DNA of 64,000 bases from Pseudoalteromonas piratica (GTDB lineage Bacteria > Pseudomonadota > Gammaproteobacteria > Enterobacterales > Alteromonadaceae): contig NZ_CP009888.1 in assembly GCF_000788395.1 (NCBI RefSeq), positions 1,694,001-1,758,000 of the forward strand. Direction: 5' to 3'. Under the pieces are notes generated by a model, which saw nothing but the letters and a program-made list of their open reading frames with translations, was not told the DNA's origin and made no database searches. Position numbers and translations under genes: made by a program. Below, in pieces: positions 1 through 8,300 of this stretch; position 1 is the first letter of the stretch; every line of letters starts with the position of its first letter.

Positions 1-2
1 GC

Positions 3-1751
3 CAATACAACGAAGAACAACGCCAAGAGTCCGGTAAAATCCACCGTATTGCCAGTGATATTGCTAATCAAGTTAAATCGGGTAGTGTTGAAGCAACCTC
101 TGTAGAAAGTAAATATAAATGGGTAAAAGACGTTGCTATCACTATTATTAATTTTCTCAAAAAGGTTGCGAATGACTTTTTGCAGTTTGTTAAGGATTGT
201 TGGCGCAGTATCCGTGATTTATTAATAAGTTTGGTTGCTGAAATTTGCATTGCTATTTTACCGGGGATCAATGCCTTAGTTGCGGCCGCAAAGTCGGTTG
301 AAGGTTATGTCAAAGCCGTTAAAACTGCTGCTGATGCGTGTTATCAGCGCTTTAAAGATAGCAAAACAATGACCATTGCCAGTAAAAGCTATCAAATTAA
401 TTTAGCACTTAAAACATTTATTAATAATGAATTTTTACTTTCGATGGCAAATGCCGCCAAGCAACTGATTAGTGCAATTGAAAACAATCTTGCATTGGCG
501 TCAAGTATTACCATCCCTGGTAATGTTGCCAAAGTATTGTCTCTCACCGCTTTTTATGTACAAAAAATCGCTGTGCTGGCAAAAGAGTATTATTACACGC
601 GCAAAATAAATCGCTTGTTGTCACAAATAAATAAGCATAATCCCTACCTTTCTGATGAACTGTTAAAAGATCCACTCGTTGCCGCATATTTAATTATTAA
701 TGCTACGGACTCTACCTTGTTTGCCATGGTTAGGGATAACACCGATATGGCGACATGGCTGTCAGTTTGCGACACTAATTTGTCGCAATTTGAAGAACTG
801 AAGAAACGTGCAGAAAAATACCTAAAAACACGCAAGATTAAACTTAAAGGCTTAAAAGAAAAGTCGCTAGATGTTGGTCCTGTGCCATTTTTACAGCAAA
901 TCCAAGAGTTTGATACTGCCTCACTTAAAAAAGTATCGCAAAAAAAGGACAAGACACTGCTTGAAGAGGTCAGGGAGTTTAATAAATCGGCCTTAAATCA
1001 CGTGACGACAAAAGAAAAACGTGGTTTGGGTTTACTAGACGAAATCACACGATTTAATAAATCAAAATTGACACACTCAGACACTGTAATTAAATCGGGT
1101 ACAAGTGTGCTAGACCAAGTTGAATTATTTAATAAAGCCAAACTCAACAAAGCAAGTACGAGTGTTAAACGGGGTGTCAGTGTATTGGATCAGGTCGAGT
1201 TGTTTGGTAAGTCGCAGCTCTCAAAAACTACTACAAAACAGCACGATCCTCTGGTTGAAATGCGAAAGCTTGAAATGCAGCTAAAAACCCTTGATTGGCG
1301 CATTTTGAATAAAACCTTGTTGGGCTATAACAGTTTTAGTAAACAACTCAACCAACTTGATACGCAACCAATCACATTAACCCAATGGAAAAAAGCGAGT
1401 TGGGTTAAATTTGGTAGACGGCATGACATTACTAAATCGATCGATAAAGGAATCATGGCGTATGGAAAGTATTGTGGTAGCAACTTAAAAACCATGCAAC
1501 CAGCTAAGAATTGTAAGGCGATAGATGCCATTCTTGGTTATCTATCCAAGCGCCTTGAAATTATTCAACGAGATGTACTTTATCCGACACATAAATGGTT
1601 ACAACAACTTGATGCAACCCATCGTTCAAGCCCAAGGCGCCCAGCAATGAATCAGCTAAATGTAGCAGCGCAGTCTGAACGAAATGCATTACAACAGCTG
1701 GCTATGTCACTTGAAAAAATTAATACTAGTTACCGATTATTAGGTGGGTAA
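3..1751 (+). CDS. Putative effector-associated protein with five tandem beta-thymosin/WH2-like repeats (5' partial)
   Basis: The reading frame is open from the first complete codon at position 3, so the gene begins outside the window; the TTG at 180 is internal. The visible part starts with a charged stretch, then a helical, partly hydrophobic region (about 190-560) that could touch membranes. Five repeats follow (882-1253), with phenylalanines spaced 23, 25, 25 and 25 residues apart and the pattern hLxxhxxF[N/D/G]KSxLxxxxT. This resembles the actin-binding motif of beta-thymosins and WH2 domains (thymosin beta-4: EIEKFDKSKLKKTET; here EITRFNKSKLTHSDT). A helical, Lys/Gln-rich C-terminus completes the protein. 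The hydrolase gene starts 3 nt after the stop, so the two are probably cotranscribed. The actin-binding role is inferred from motif resemblance; the repeats could instead be a helical spacer. Confidence 0.7.
   Translation, partial: QYNEEQRQESGKIHRIASDIANQVKSGSVEATSVESKYKWVKDVAITIINFLKKVANDFLQFVKDCWRSIRDLLISLVAEICIAILPGINALVAAAKSVEGYVKAVKTAADACYQRFKDSKTMTIASKSYQINLALKTFINNEFLLSMANAAKQLISAIENNLALASSITIPGNVAKVLSLTAFYVQKIAVLAKEYYYTRKINRLLSQINKHNPYLSDELLKDPLVAAYLIINATDSTLFAMVRDNTDMATWLSVCDTNLSQFEELKKRAEKYLKTRKIKLKGLKEKSLDVGPVPFLQQIQEFDTASLKKVSQKKDKTLLEEVREFNKSALNHVTTKEKRGLGLLDEITRFNKSKLTHSDTVIKSGTSVLDQVELFNKAKLNKASTSVKRGVSVLDQVELFGKSQLSKTTTKQHDPLVEMRKLEMQLKTLDWRILNKTLLGYNSFSKQLNQLDTQPITLTQWKKASWVKFGRRHDITKSIDKGIMAYGKYCGSNLKTMQPAKNCKAIDAILGYLSKRLEIIQRDVLYPTHKWLQQLDATHRSSPRRPAMNQLNVAAQSERNALQQLAMSLEKINTSYRLLGG
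882..1253 (+). repeat. Five in-frame beta-thymosin/WH2-like protein repeats
   Basis: The anchor phenylalanine codons lie at 909, 978, 1053, 1128 and 1203. The repeat cores read FLQQIQEFDTASLKKVS, LLEEVREFNKSALNHVT, LLDEITRFNKSKLTHSDT, VLDQVELFNKAKLNKAST and VLDQVELFGKSQLSKTTT. The repetition is clear in protein but weak in DNA: repeats 4 and 5 share VLDQVELF, yet seven of those eight codons differ synonymously. The repeats are therefore old and kept at the protein level. That they bind actin is an inference. Confidence 0.9.
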
Positions 1752-1754
1752 AGC

Positions 1755-2999
1755 ATGAGTACATTTACCATATTTTTTTGCGGCACTTCGTCTAATCAAC
1801 GTGATTACAACAAAAAGCATATTTTTCACCAAGGCGAGTTGGTGAGTACACTGGCTAAGCACGCATCAGGTATTGAATATCAGGACTACTTAATAGTTGA
1901 TGGTGTTGGTAGTGGCAATGAAACAGAATTTATTAAATTTAGTAAAAGTTATTATGGTGGGGCACTTGCGCCAATATTTGGTTCTGGCATAGCTAGCAAT
2001 ATGCAACATGCATTGAGTGTCGTGCTTGGTTTTCCCTTTGCACAAACAAGTGAGGAGACCACTAAACGTGCAAAGCAATTACTACAAGCAAGTCGGCCTG
2101 CCAAGTATACTTTAGGTGGTTTAGGTGCGATAACCAACAGTAAGTCTTCTGCTTATAATAAATGGCAACAAGAGGTTGATGCACTTAGTCAAGACCTACA
2201 AGCACATATGAAAGCATTGGTGGCACGTATCAAAATGGCGCGTGAAAAATCACCACTCACTCAGGTTAACTTAATTGGCTGGAGCCGCGGTGGAGTGAGT
2301 TGTTTTGAGTTTGCAAACATTCTTAACAAGCACCCAATGACAAATCACATTAAGGTCAATATTTTCGCATTAGATCCTGTTCCAGGCGGGATTAATCCGT
2401 TTAAAGATTACAAAAAACTCGGTGCAAATGTATCGCATTTTGTCGCTGTTTTTGCTGAAGATGAACGCTCCAGTGGTTTTAAAGCGAGAATGCCTGAATT
2501 GCATGCTAAAACAAAGTTTTACACCACATTTATGCCAGGTCGACATGGCACACTCGTTGGCAATGCTGCCGAAGATGGGCAAGAGCAACCTATAACACAC
2601 ACCATGTTGAGTAATCCTGGATATGTAACACGTGACTTTGCCTTTAAAACATTATTAAGTTGGGGCTGCCAGTTCAAACCCAATAGCATTAATGCACTCA
2701 CACAAGATCAGCTCATAGGTTGTTATAAAATTATGCTCGCAAAAGAGCAGCTTTTTAGCAAAATGCAAAGTAAATCCTATACCAAGAGCACTAATGGGTG
2801 GTTTGGAAAAATCGATGCGGTTAAGCGAATTAAGTCAACAAATGAAAAACAACTGAATTCAATATTTACTGGATTAGCGTTACAAAAAAAATACAAGCAA
2901 AATGACATAGTGAACCGGCATCATTTTGATGTGTTAATGGGAAACTCTTTTGTTGTAAAAGGTCAGCTCAATGCGTTTCCTGTGAGTTCAATAATTTAG
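1755..2999 (+). CDS. Alpha/beta hydrolase, probable lipase-like effector (DUF2235/Tle1-like style)
   Basis: A 414-residue protein without a signal peptide. It opens with an FFCGT motif (residues 7-11), like the oxyanion-loop GT of DUF2235/Tle1-type hydrolases. The nucleophile elbow is GWSRG with Ser177; the likely acid is Asp207 in LDPVPG and the likely base His264 in PGRHGT. Order and spacing fit a serine hydrolase triad. It starts 3 nt after the thymosin-repeat gene, with the ATG at 1755 fitting that coupling. Known T6SS lipases of the Tle1 group are cytosolic proteins loaded on VgrG/PAAR, and a PAAR gene lies 5.3 kb downstream. The effector role is inferred from context; the substrate (phospholipid or other ester) cannot be told. 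The triad assignment is by eye. Confidence 0.65.
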   Translation: MSTFTIFFCGTSSNQRDYNKKHIFHQGELVSTLAKHASGIEYQDYLIVDGVGSGNETEFIKFSKSYYGGALAPIFGSGIASNMQHALSVVLGFPFAQTSEETTKRAKQLLQASRPAKYTLGGLGAITNSKSSAYNKWQQEVDALSQDLQAHMKALVARIKMAREKSPLTQVNLIGWSRGGVSCFEFANILNKHPMTNHIKVNIFALDPVPGGINPFKDYKKLGANVSHFVAVFAEDERSSGFKARMPELHAKTKFYTTFMPGRHGTLVGNAAEDGQEQPITHTMLSNPGYVTRDFAFKTLLSWGCQFKPNSINALTQDQLIGCYKIMLAKEQLFSKMQSKSYTKSTNGWFGKIDAVKRIKSTNEKQLNSIFTGLALQKKYKQNDIVNRHHFDVLMGNSFVVKGQLNAFPVSSII

Positions 3000-3090
3000 C
3001 TGTAGCACCTTAATGAACTACTGATCGGGGTAGACATTCCACGATTAGCAGTTATATTCATTAACTAATCATTAATCTAATAATAAAAAT

Positions 3091-4863
3091 ATGTCTTTAT
3101 CTCGATCACTCAATTTAGCGGCTCGTAAAGTCGGAAAAGTATTTCATATTGTTGATAAAACGAATTACAACAAGCTTCGTCGGCTTGATGAAATTATGAA
3201 ACAGATCAATTCATTTCGATCGAACAAGAATCGTTCGTTTTTGAAAGCCATTGACAAACTGACCACTAAAGTGGGCAGTATTGAGGAATTCAAAAAGCAA
3301 TCGATGGATAGCTTAGATAATTTCGAGTGGCTGTTTTATCTTAGTGATAATCAATGGGAAAGCTTTTGTTTTCAATGGCAACAGACAAAGCAATTGATCA
3401 CTCAAAACCGTACTTCTAAATTATCAGAAAAAGACGTACAGCTTTTATTTGATACCGTTCAAGGCCCCTATAACAGTAAGATCCAGTGTTTTTTACAAAC
3501 TTATAAAGAGCAAAAAGTAGTTGCTGATTACGGTAAATTGACCGATTACTTCAAAGATGTTGCTTTTGCCCCATTAGTTCACCACCCCTTAGCGAAAGAA
3601 AACACAAAAGACAGTGTTGAAAAATTGATATGGCAAATGCTTCAAGCATTAAAAGAAGACTTTCGAGAAATTGGTCTGATAATGAAGAAACAGATGCTGA
3701 TTTTTGCCAAAACACAGCTTGAGGTAATGCAAGGTGGTGCTAATTTAGAAAACTTCGATATGGATAAGCTCGACCAGCTTGTGCCAATTGCTCAACGAGC
3801 AAAGCAACAACAAATAATCATCGAGCGCTCAGGTTGGATGACACCACTTAAAGACATCTATAACACCTATAAAGTGATTGGCTTAATAGATAAGGAAACG
3901 CGTAAACAAGGGGCGTTTGATATTGGCTTTAGTGGTAAAGCAAACAGGGCCAAGCTATTAAAATATACACAAGAGCTGACTACAGGTATTTTATCTGCGG
4001 TAACGGCAACGGTAGCGACCATTGCGTCATTTGGCGCAACCATTATTTTGTGCGTATTTCGCTGGATAAAAGTATTTGATGTCTTGTCGTCGTTTGCTAC
4101 GTTAATTCATAGTTTTGTCAAAGCAAAAAAACAAAACCCAGAAGTAGACTTAACCCAATTAGATTTTAGAAAGTTAAGTTCACGCACTAAAACAGGCCAA
4201 ATTGTGATGAACTCAGTCTCCATTCTTTCAGGCGGCTTTAGTGCTGGTTTAGATACGTTTGAAATGGTTACAAAAACAGGTAGCTCTGTGAATGCAGTCA
4301 CCCAAGTTACCTATAAAACTGGTAAAGCAATTTGGGATACTAAAAATACCATTAAAAATATCAAAGAATATAATGATAAAACAAAGGCACCAGAGCAGGG
4401 CGCTAAAGAAAAAGAATTGCTTAAAGTAAAAGCCAACTTTGTAAAACGTTTAAAAAGTGTAGAAGAAATTGATTTTACTTTTAATGACCCGCTAAAAGGC
4501 AATGCAGAACTAAAACGAAAAGTAGAAGGTGCTAAGTCAGATCTGCGTAAATTTATGGATAAAATGTTAGCGGTTGCCAAAAAAGCATTTAGTTATTTGG
4601 TAAAAATCTTAACTAAGTTAATTAAATTCGTATTAGCAGCGTTAATTGTATTGGTGAATGTTGTAGGCTTATTGATTGCTGGTATTGTTTACCTGTTCAA
4701 GCGCTTTTGTGAAATCTTAGGCTCGTCGATTAAAGGCTTTGTATCTCGAGCAAATGAGGATATCAAGCAAGGCTTAACCTATCTTAAAAATAAGTTGAAA
4801 GACGAAATTCGCGCGATAGATTTAAGGCTCAAGCAATTACAAACAGTGTCTTCACCTTTGTAG
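3091..4863 (+). CDS. Unrecognised membrane-associated helical protein of the effector island
   Basis: A 590-residue protein matching no family I recognise. It is Lys/Gln-rich and almost entirely helical by composition. There are two long hydrophobic, Ala/Gly/Val-rich stretches, at about residues 297-345 and 505-545, each long enough for a helical hairpin through a membrane. The region between them is charged. There is no signal peptide. A 91-nt gap separates it from the hydrolase gene and a 39-nt gap from the Cache/channel gene, all on one strand. The ATG at 3091 lacks a clear ribosome-binding site. The architecture (soluble head plus two hydrophobic hairpins) would suit a pore-forming or membrane-inserting effector, or an immunity or adaptor protein, but this is a guess from shape and neighbourhood only. 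Confidence 0.55.
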   Translation: MSLSRSLNLAARKVGKVFHIVDKTNYNKLRRLDEIMKQINSFRSNKNRSFLKAIDKLTTKVGSIEEFKKQSMDSLDNFEWLFYLSDNQWESFCFQWQQTKQLITQNRTSKLSEKDVQLLFDTVQGPYNSKIQCFLQTYKEQKVVADYGKLTDYFKDVAFAPLVHHPLAKENTKDSVEKLIWQMLQALKEDFREIGLIMKKQMLIFAKTQLEVMQGGANLENFDMDKLDQLVPIAQRAKQQQIIIERSGWMTPLKDIYNTYKVIGLIDKETRKQGAFDIGFSGKANRAKLLKYTQELTTGILSAVTATVATIASFGATIILCVFRWIKVFDVLSSFATLIHSFVKAKKQNPEVDLTQLDFRKLSSRTKTGQIVMNSVSILSGGFSAGLDTFEMVTKTGSSVNAVTQVTYKTGKAIWDTKNTIKNIKEYNDKTKAPEQGAKEKELLKVKANFVKRLKSVEEIDFTFNDPLKGNAELKRKVEGAKSDLRKFMDKMLAVAKKAFSYLVKILTKLIKFVLAALIVLVNVVGLLIAGIVYLFKRFCEILGSSIKGFVSRANEDIKQGLTYLKNKLKDEIRAIDLRLKQLQTVSSPL

Positions 4864-4908
4864 AATCAGCATTATCTGGTTTTACAACTAATATAAAGAA
4901 AATTGAAC

Positions 4909-7035
4909 ATGGATAATCCTGCTGTAACGGGTGTAAAAGCTGCAAAGGCCTTTTCTAATAGGCTGCACACACCACTTTTAATATTTTGTCTTTTGTTTAG
5001 TGTTCTAAGTGCGCTTTATGCCACTTTTGCAATTTATCAAAAGCATAGTCGTTTTAAGGTAGATGTTCGTCAGCAAGTTAAACAGCAAACCCTTGATGCT
5101 GCCAAGCAGATTGGTGACAAACTGGCATTAACCATGACGTTTGTTGATGAGTTTGAGAGCAAAATAACTGCGCTTGAGGATAAACGATATGCACCTGAGT
5201 TATTGCAATATGAGTTTGATACCAACCCTGAGTTGTTTTCCCTCAATGTCACTTTTCACCCTTACCAATACGATAAATATACCCGTTACTTTAGCCCTTA
5301 TTATGAAAGATTAACCGGAGTCGAACGCAAATTTGATTTAGTAGATTATGATAAACCTGATGTTGAGTTTAGTTGGTATCATCGTCCACTTAAAGAGGGC
5401 GCAATTTGGACCGAGCCCTATTATGAGCCTCAGAACAATGTATTAATGACAACGTATTCGGTGCCATTTTATGCATCTGAGCAAGCAAAAAAATCGGGTC
5501 AAGCTGCTTTGGGAGTTATCCCATCAGATGTGTCACTTGATCACCTTACATCTTCACTGCGAAAGTTAAAGCTCGGCTTGGGTGGGTATGGTGTTATTTT
5601 TTCAACAGAGCAAAACCTGATTTCACACCCAGTATTTGCGCATGTAAGAGAGGGCGAAGATAAACCATCTCTGGTTAAGAAAGCTGAGTTTACTTATCTA
5701 AACCAAATAGAAGGTTGTTTCGATACCAAATTAGATTACTTATTTTTTAATGGTGAAACATTAGATAACGATGAACACTACGCGGCATGTACATTAATTC
5801 CTCATACAAATTGGGTGCTAATTACGCGCATGTCATCTGATATGTTTGAAATCGATAAAGATTTTAGAAGACAAACGAATATCATTGCAATCAGTTGTTA
5901 TGCAGCGAGTATTATTTTCTTGATTTTGCTACTTACGCGAAAGAGAAGACTAAACTGGACGCAAAACAACGTATCAATCTCCATTGTATTGATGATCAGC
6001 ACAATCATAGTGCTTGATTTCGCTCGAAGCTTTAATGAGATAGAAGCGGAAGATACAGTTATTGTCACCTCTAACTCGCAAAAAGAGGCCTTTCAAACAA
6101 GCTACCGTAATCGTTTGCTCCAAATGCGCATTGAAGAGCCTCATTTTGTGGCGACCGGGGCGTATGTTGAATCTATTGAATTTGTTAATGCGAATAATGT
6201 CCATATTACCGGTAGTGTTTGGCAAAAGTTAACTCCAGACCAGCGCCAAGTATTAACAGCAAATATAAGCTTTAATGAAGCAATTGAAAGTAAAGTAGAA
6301 GAAAACTACCGAAAAGAATTAAACGACGGCTCATTGCTAGTCAGTTGGCATTTCTCGATTATTACACGGCAACAATTCGATTATTCAAAATACCCATTTG
6401 ACCATAAAAATATTGTTTTGCGACTCAGTGCATCTGATCTTGGTGCTAATGTTGTATTGGTGCCCGATCTTGACGCCTATGAACGATTAGGTAAAAAAGA
6501 TAACCCTGCAATCGCCAATGACATTGTGATGGAAGAATGGCAATTAGTTCAGAGTTATTTCAAATATACCTTCCAACACTATAACACCAATTTTGGTTTG
6601 GATACGTTTACAAATCAGGATATTAACGCCGAACTTAATTACAGTATTAATTTAGAGCGAGAGTTTTTAGGCCCCTTTGTGACTACACTGCTACCTGTGA
6701 TGGTAATGGTATGCCTGCTCTATGCATGCGTTGTCAGTATGGCCTATACCCCGTATGGGGATTTACGTAATAACATTACTGCTGTGGTGTTTACCATTTT
6801 GTTAGCCCATTACAGTATACGAGAACACCTGCAAATCGATGAAGTGGTGTACTTTGAAATTTTTTATTTTCTATTGTACTTGATTGCATCAGCATTTATG
6901 TTGATTGCACATCAATATTATAAAGCGGTTACCTCGCGCGGTAACGCAAAATACTTCAAGCACATCGCCAATATTTGGTTTTGGCCATTGCTTACAGTGA
7001 TGATTTTCGTCACAACGATAATGACCTATTACTAA
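4909..7035 (+). CDS. dCache domain fused to a pentameric ligand-gated ion channel-like module
   Basis: About 710 residues. ATGs occur at about 4903 and 4909 and the exact start is uncertain. A first membrane helix (about residues 24-45) is followed by a periplasmic double-Cache sensor (about 50-315, with WTEPYYEP and TYSVPFY typical of dCache), then two membrane helices (about 325-345 and 357-375). Residues 395-585 look like the beta-sandwich of prokaryotic Cys-loop-type channels, with YPFDHKNIVL at 497-506 like the family's PFDxQxL motif. Four hydrophobic segments follow (about 588-612, 621-637, 645-670, 690-709), resembling M1-M4, with Pro in M1 and R-N-N-I before M2. There is no chemoreceptor signalling, GGDEF or kinase domain, so a ligand-gated channel is favoured. 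The neighbours suggest it senses a signal for the island, which is inference. Confidence 0.6.
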   Translation: MDNPAVTGVKAAKAFSNRLHTPLLIFCLLFSVLSALYATFAIYQKHSRFKVDVRQQVKQQTLDAAKQIGDKLALTMTFVDEFESKITALEDKRYAPELLQYEFDTNPELFSLNVTFHPYQYDKYTRYFSPYYERLTGVERKFDLVDYDKPDVEFSWYHRPLKEGAIWTEPYYEPQNNVLMTTYSVPFYASEQAKKSGQAALGVIPSDVSLDHLTSSLRKLKLGLGGYGVIFSTEQNLISHPVFAHVREGEDKPSLVKKAEFTYLNQIEGCFDTKLDYLFFNGETLDNDEHYAACTLIPHTNWVLITRMSSDMFEIDKDFRRQTNIIAISCYAASIIFLILLLTRKRRLNWTQNNVSISIVLMISTIIVLDFARSFNEIEAEDTVIVTSNSQKEAFQTSYRNRLLQMRIEEPHFVATGAYVESIEFVNANNVHITGSVWQKLTPDQRQVLTANISFNEAIESKVEENYRKELNDGSLLVSWHFSIITRQQFDYSKYPFDHKNIVLRLSASDLGANVVLVPDLDAYERLGKKDNPAIANDIVMEEWQLVQSYFKYTFQHYNTNFGLDTFTNQDINAELNYSINLEREFLGPFVTTLLPVMVMVCLLYACVVSMAYTPYGDLRNNITAVVFTILLAHYSIREHLQIDEVVYFEIFYFLLYLIASAFMLIAHQYYKAVTSRGNAKYFKHIANIWFWPLLTVMIFVTTIMTYY

Positions 7036-7044
7036 GGTAAAATA

Positions 7045-8280
7045 ATGAAAAATGGAATTGAAAATGCGGAGTCACTTGCTGGTATTCCAGAGGAGCACTC
7101 TAACGTTTTTGCATCGGTGGCACGTGAAACGGATACCGTAATATCGTCCCGTGCTGTGGGTATCTACGCCACCCAATTAATTAGGCAAGGCTATGCCACG
7201 AAAGGCTATCACGTCAAAGCTAAGTCATGTGATTGGGGCCCGATGGCGGGCTTTGTGCTTGCCGATCCGTCACTAGGTAAAAAAGGCACAGACAGTAAAG
7301 CGCGTGCCTGGCAAGAAGGGAAAGTAAACGATGCAATGAACCATTATGGCGCGATGGCTATCCCATTATACATTACGTCAGAACGTAAAGCCGCATTGCC
7401 TGCACTCATGTTAAGAGCTGGTAAGGCGTATCAAGAACAAAGAATCAACGACCATGTTTTTAAAATCACCGCAGCCGCAAAGGATGGTAAAAAGCATGAG
7501 TTTGTTTTAGTTCAAGTAAATCAAATCGCTCAAAACTCAAGAGAATATAGTCCGCTCAATACTGATTGGGCTGTGTGTTATGGAGAAAATAATGAGCTGG
7601 TGGCGCATTGCCCACAAAATAGAAAGCATGCGATAACAGTGGGTACTGACCAAAGTTATATCCAGGTGTGTGGTCTGACAAATCCACTTGGTTATGGCGC
7701 AAAAGCACCTTCAAATTATAAGGGTGTGCAAACTGGTGACTACGACCTTTGGGGCGTATTTCCAAAAGATAGATTTTTTTCTGAAGAAGAACGTAAAATC
7801 GTACAAGCTGCAACAAATGGTAAAAAAGACTCATTTTGGCAGCGTGATGTTGATGGTAGTGATCAGTTTATTCGTACTTTTGAAGAATACGGACGTCAAG
7901 AAGGGGCACACACAGGAAACTTGTCGCTATTAATTGAAGAGATAGCAGTGAGAGTTAACGCTGGTTGTATGAAAGCGGGCAGCGGCGGCTGGATGATCCA
8001 CCATAGTGATGAAGCTGGTCGTCCAATGGTCGATGAAGTCGATTATGAAGCGGTGGTTTATTTTCCCGATGGTAGAATTTGGATTATGGAAAGCGAACAA
8101 GATGTCAAAACATTAAGAGCGCAATTAGTACAAATGAATTATGTGCCACTATTTAATCCAATTTGGAATTTTAAATTAGGATTCCACTGGATGAAGATAT
8201 TATCGGAGTGGCTTGAACGTCATGGCACGATGAAGGATTTCCCGCTAAAGGATTACCGCAATATTCAGTTAGGATTTTAA
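7045..8280 (+). CDS. ExoY/CyaA/edema factor-family nucleotidyl cyclase toxin
   Basis: A 411-residue protein clearly related to class II adenylate cyclase toxins. Residues 51-70 carry the family signature ATKG...KAKSCDWGPMAGF, with the ATP-binding lysines at K53 and K60 (equivalent to CyaA K58 and K65). The two metal-binding aspartates are D232 and D234 in GDYDLWGVFP. The catalytic-loop histidine is H320 in HHSDE, with E323 three residues on, as in CyaA H298/E301; the residue matching CyaA N304 appears to be Arg. Length is close to ExoY (378 residues) and there is no RTX or secretion tail. Family members make cAMP, cGMP or other cyclic nucleotides only inside eukaryotic cells, after activation by calmodulin (CyaA, edema factor) or actin (ExoY). 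It follows the Cache/channel gene by 9 nt and faces a PAAR gene, suggesting T6SS delivery. The activator and preferred nucleotide cannot be told from sequence. Confidence 0.88.
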   Translation: MKNGIENAESLAGIPEEHSNVFASVARETDTVISSRAVGIYATQLIRQGYATKGYHVKAKSCDWGPMAGFVLADPSLGKKGTDSKARAWQEGKVNDAMNHYGAMAIPLYITSERKAALPALMLRAGKAYQEQRINDHVFKITAAAKDGKKHEFVLVQVNQIAQNSREYSPLNTDWAVCYGENNELVAHCPQNRKHAITVGTDQSYIQVCGLTNPLGYGAKAPSNYKGVQTGDYDLWGVFPKDRFFSEEERKIVQAATNGKKDSFWQRDVDGSDQFIRTFEEYGRQEGAHTGNLSLLIEEIAVRVNAGCMKAGSGGWMIHHSDEAGRPMVDEVDYEAVVYFPDGRIWIMESEQDVKTLRAQLVQMNYVPLFNPIWNFKLGFHWMKILSEWLERHGTMKDFPLKDYRNIQLGF

Positions 8281-8300
8281 AACGCGCTATTGCGCGTTTT
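8279..8300. terminator. Bidirectional terminator between cyclase and PAAR genes
   Basis: A perfect 9-bp stem AAAACGCGC/GCGCGTTTT closes a TATT loop, giving A/T tracts on both sides. It overlaps the cyclase stop codon and the PAAR stop codon on the other strand, so it can end transcription of both converging genes. Confidence 0.8.

Noticed and set aside
4909..7035. Reading the Cache protein as a chemoreceptor
   Set aside because: No methyl-accepting or HAMP domain follows; the C-terminus is membrane helices, which fits a channel instead.
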